DNA from: a virus
Length of the DNA: 22,887 nt
Direction: 5' to 3' (one strand)
Virus record (IMG/VR): IMGVR_UViG_3300033180_000094
Location: 1-22,887 of that record
Positions within the stretch are counted from its first letter, which is position 1, and every line of letters begins with the position of its first letter. Made by a program: the position numbers and the translations under genes. The notes under the pieces were generated by a model. The model saw only the letters and a list, made by a program, of their open reading frames with translations. It had not been told where the DNA came from and did no database searches. Below are positions 20,841-22,887 of this stretch, piece after piece.

Positions 20841-22789
20841 GGCAACGGAACCGTGTCGATCTGAACGATGTCACCGTCGGCGTTGTGCTTGACGGTCTGG
20901 CGTGTCGCCTGGTGCGGCGTATGCACGACCACCTGGGCCTCCGGCACATGCACGTCGCCGGCGTTGACGGTGACCGCCGGCTGCTCGATGTTTGCTTCGA
21001 GCTGGATGCTGCTCTCTGGCAAGTGCACGTTGATCTCGTGACCCTCGACCGTGACCGGCGGCGTGTTCACGGTGACCTCGACCGGAGGCGAAGACACGCT
21101 GATGTTTGGCGCCGGCATCTCGCGCGCCGCCATGATCGCGATCGACGCGGCCATCGAGGCGAAGGCCTTGTCGCTCTCGCTGGGTCCTGATGGCTCGGCT
21201 GCAGGAGCCGGTGCGCCAGCCTTCGGAACGGGCAACAGGTCCGCCGCCTTCAGCAATTCCTGTTCGGTCTGCTTGCTCGGCAGCGTCTCGTACCAGTCCT
21301 CCCCAAACAGCTCCCACTCGGCACGCTCGCGTGTCATGACGCGGCCGTCGACGGCGGCGAGGAAAGCAGCGACCTCGTCCTTCGGATTGATACTGCCCTG
21401 GCTGTCGCCATGCCACGCAGCGCGGGTGTATGCCCACCGCAGCAGCGGATCGGTGAAGAAGCCAGGTGCTGCGATTCGCCCGATCGAGACAGCCTCGGCC
21501 ATCCAGGTCTCGTACACGGGCTGGCAGAAGCTGCGTGCGAGCCAGGTGCGCTGGCCTTTGAACCAGATGAAGGCATCGAGCAGCGCGGCACGGGCAGACG
21601 TGTAGCTGGTGTCGAACTGCTTGGTGAGGAGCTGCTTGCCGATGAAGAGGCCGACACCTCCCTGCATCATCAGAGCCTCGATGAATGGCCCGAACGAAGT
21701 GTTCGGTCGCGTCGGGTTCGCGAACGTCGCCTTCTCCCCCTTTGCCAGGCCGATGACGGCGGCCGGGCCCAGCGAGATCTCGGGGTTCTGCGCGACCTGC
21801 GCGTCTGCTTCCTCCTGCGTGCCGCCGGCGAAGATGGGCGCAGGGCTCGCGCCCGACTCGGTCTCCACAATGACAGTGAAGAACGCGCTGACGATCGCGG
21901 CCTGGATCTCGGCCTCGGTGTACCGGCCCAGCTGCTTGAACAGCTCGACCGCCGGGGCCAGGTACGGGATGCCGCGCGGCTGCTCGGGCCGCAACTGGCG
22001 GAAGTGGTGCAGGATGCGCCGACGTCCGCTGACGCCGATGCGATCGACCCACACGCCCGCAAAGCGCTCGCCCGGGCCGGAGTAGATCGACCCAGGGTGA
22101 CGGTCGTAGATGAAGTAACTGGCCGCGGCCGAGCTGACGGCCTTGCGCTTGATGCCGCCGCAGATTTCGAGCGTGTCGCTGCGGCCACCTGGATTGCCAA
22201 TGCGGTCGGCTTCCAACGTCTGCAGACGCAGGCGGTACGGCATCGTTGGCGTCGGATCACCGTCGGGCATGAGGGTGAATGAATCGCCGGACTCGAGCGC
22301 ACTGCGCAGCGTGAGGCCTTGCTTCTCGTAGAAGTTCTGCTCGCCCGCAATGTCGCACTCGGTGCTATCGGCAAACAGGCTGAACTCGGTCTGCACGTGG
22401 CGCTTCCACTCCAGCACCTGCTCGCGCGTCCAGCCCAGCACGGCCGCGTTGGGCTGAGCGACCAGCGCCAAGCCGGTGCCGACGGTTCGGTCGACGTTGG
22501 TTTGGATGGCGCCCGCGGCAAGAGGCTGTGTGCGCGCCAGGTCGCGGCTCTGCCCGCGCTGCATGCGCATTGCCGGGAGCGAATCGCCAGCGGCGTCTCG
22601 TGTGCCTGGACGCCACCAGCGCAGGAGGGGGTTGCCGCCGGCGACGTTGCCGGTTTCGATACCGCTGAGAGCGTTGAACGCCGACGACTTCGCCAGCGTC
22701 GCCTCCATATCGAACCGGGCGCTCAGGCGGCGCGCAGCGATCCCCGGCGCCACACTCGCGATGGCGCGGTCGATCAGACTGAGTTTCAT
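20837..22789 (-). CDS. Portal protein (lambda type) with beta-rich C-terminal extension
   Basis: Length 650 aa; the ATG at 22789 is two bases after the preceding stop. Forms the dodecameric ring for DNA entry and the head-tail junction. Lambda-family portal features include the N-terminal RGQSRDLARTQPLAAGAIQT, WKRHVQTEFSLFADSTECD, the TLRSALESGDSFTLMPDGD segment and the conserved FIGKQLLTKQFDTSYTSARA (about 375-405). The core ends near residue 520. Residues about 561-650 are a low-charge beta-repeat tail of V-x-V patterns with prolines (PPVEVTVNTPPVTVEG, PAVTVNAGDVHVPEAQVVVH), absent from lambda gpB as I know it. Confidence 0.93.
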   Translation of the reverse strand: MKLSLIDRAIASVAPGIAARRLSARFDMEATLAKSSAFNALSGIETGNVAGGNPLLRWWRPGTRDAAGDSLPAMRMQRGQSRDLARTQPLAAGAIQTNVDRTVGTGLALVAQPNAAVLGWTREQVLEWKRHVQTEFSLFADSTECDIAGEQNFYEKQGLTLRSALESGDSFTLMPDGDPTPTMPYRLRLQTLEADRIGNPGGRSDTLEICGGIKRKAVSSAAASYFIYDRHPGSIYSGPGERFAGVWVDRIGVSGRRRILHHFRQLRPEQPRGIPYLAPAVELFKQLGRYTEAEIQAAIVSAFFTVIVETESGASPAPIFAGGTQEEADAQVAQNPEISLGPAAVIGLAKGEKATFANPTRPNTSFGPFIEALMMQGGVGLFIGKQLLTKQFDTSYTSARAALLDAFIWFKGQRTWLARSFCQPVYETWMAEAVSIGRIAAPGFFTDPLLRWAYTRAAWHGDSQGSINPKDEVAAFLAAVDGRVMTRERAEWELFGEDWYETLPSKQTEQELLKAADLLPVPKAGAPAPAAEPSGPSESDKAFASMAASIAIMAAREMPAPNISVSSPPVEVTVNTPPVTVEGHEINVHLPESSIQLEANIEQPAVTVNAGDVHVPEAQVVVHTPHQATRQTVKHNADGDIVQIDTVPLP

Positions 22790-22791
22790 GG

Positions 22792-22887
22792 TCAGCGCAG
22801 GTAGAGGACGCGGCGCGGCAGCTGCGCGGCGTTGATCTGAACGTTGAGCTTGTCGATCTGAGCGCGCACCTCAGTGAGATCGGCCCG
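22792..22887 (-). CDS. C-terminal end of a small head gene (cut by window edge)
   Basis: Reading from the right edge gives 31 in-frame residues beginning RADLTEVRAQIDKLN and ending QLPRRVLYLR, then TGA. A helical, charged segment with a basic end, located directly before the portal, fits the slot of the gpW-type head-completion protein (between terminase large subunit and portal in lambda), though family membership cannot be judged from a fragment. The start lies outside the window. Confidence 0.7.
   Translation of the reverse strand, partial: RADLTEVRAQIDKLNVQINAAQLPRRVLYLR

Noticed and set aside
1-22887. CRISPR arrays, insertion sequences, diversity-generating retroelement, rRNA genes
   Set aside because: No regularly spaced short repeats, transposase, reverse transcriptase or rRNA-like sequence was seen on either strand.

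Overview
The window reads as one end-to-end stretch of a temperate, lambda-like siphophage genome from a GC-rich proteobacterium. A beta-proteobacterial (Burkholderiales-type) host is my best guess, from the general look of the proteins and the tRNA-Arg(ACG) target; I could not search to confirm it. The phage identity rests on recognisable families: tyrosine integrase, GH19 endolysin, Rz/Rz1 spanins, tape-measure protein, major capsid protein, S49 prohead protease with nested scaffold, and lambda-type portal. No sheath gene is present, so the tail should be long and non-contractile.

Layout, left to right. 1-1227: integrase on the + strand. 1174-1280: attachment region, made of a terminator and the 3' half of a tRNA-Arg(ACG) gene. 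1436-1947: two coupled small unknown genes on the + strand. From 2042 to the right edge nearly everything is on the - strand, so the transcript runs right to left: a truncated gene at the edge, portal, an accessory head cassette (SGNH hydrolase, repeat-bearing fibre-like protein, 24-residue-repeat protein), protease/scaffold, decoration protein, major capsid, head-tail connectors, tail tube, tape measure, four tail-tip genes, a secreted DUF1996 protein, two membrane proteins (holin/antiholin candidates), endolysin and spanins. Most - strand genes overlap by ATGA/GTGA or sit within a few bases, as expected for a translationally coupled late operon.

Two points stand out. First, the attachment core lies between the integrase and the late genes, not at a phage/host boundary. 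That is the arrangement of attP in a circular, unintegrated phage genome (or a tandem-lysogen junction). Second, several genes do not fit the standard lambda plan: a DUF1996 protein with a signal peptide directly ahead of the lysis genes, an SGNH hydrolase and two repeat proteins between portal and protease, a tail-tip protein with a 14-proline linker, and a two-helix membrane ORF on the opposite strand in the slot where tail assembly chaperones normally sit.

Terminase, replication, repressor and early genes are not here; they should lie beyond both edges.
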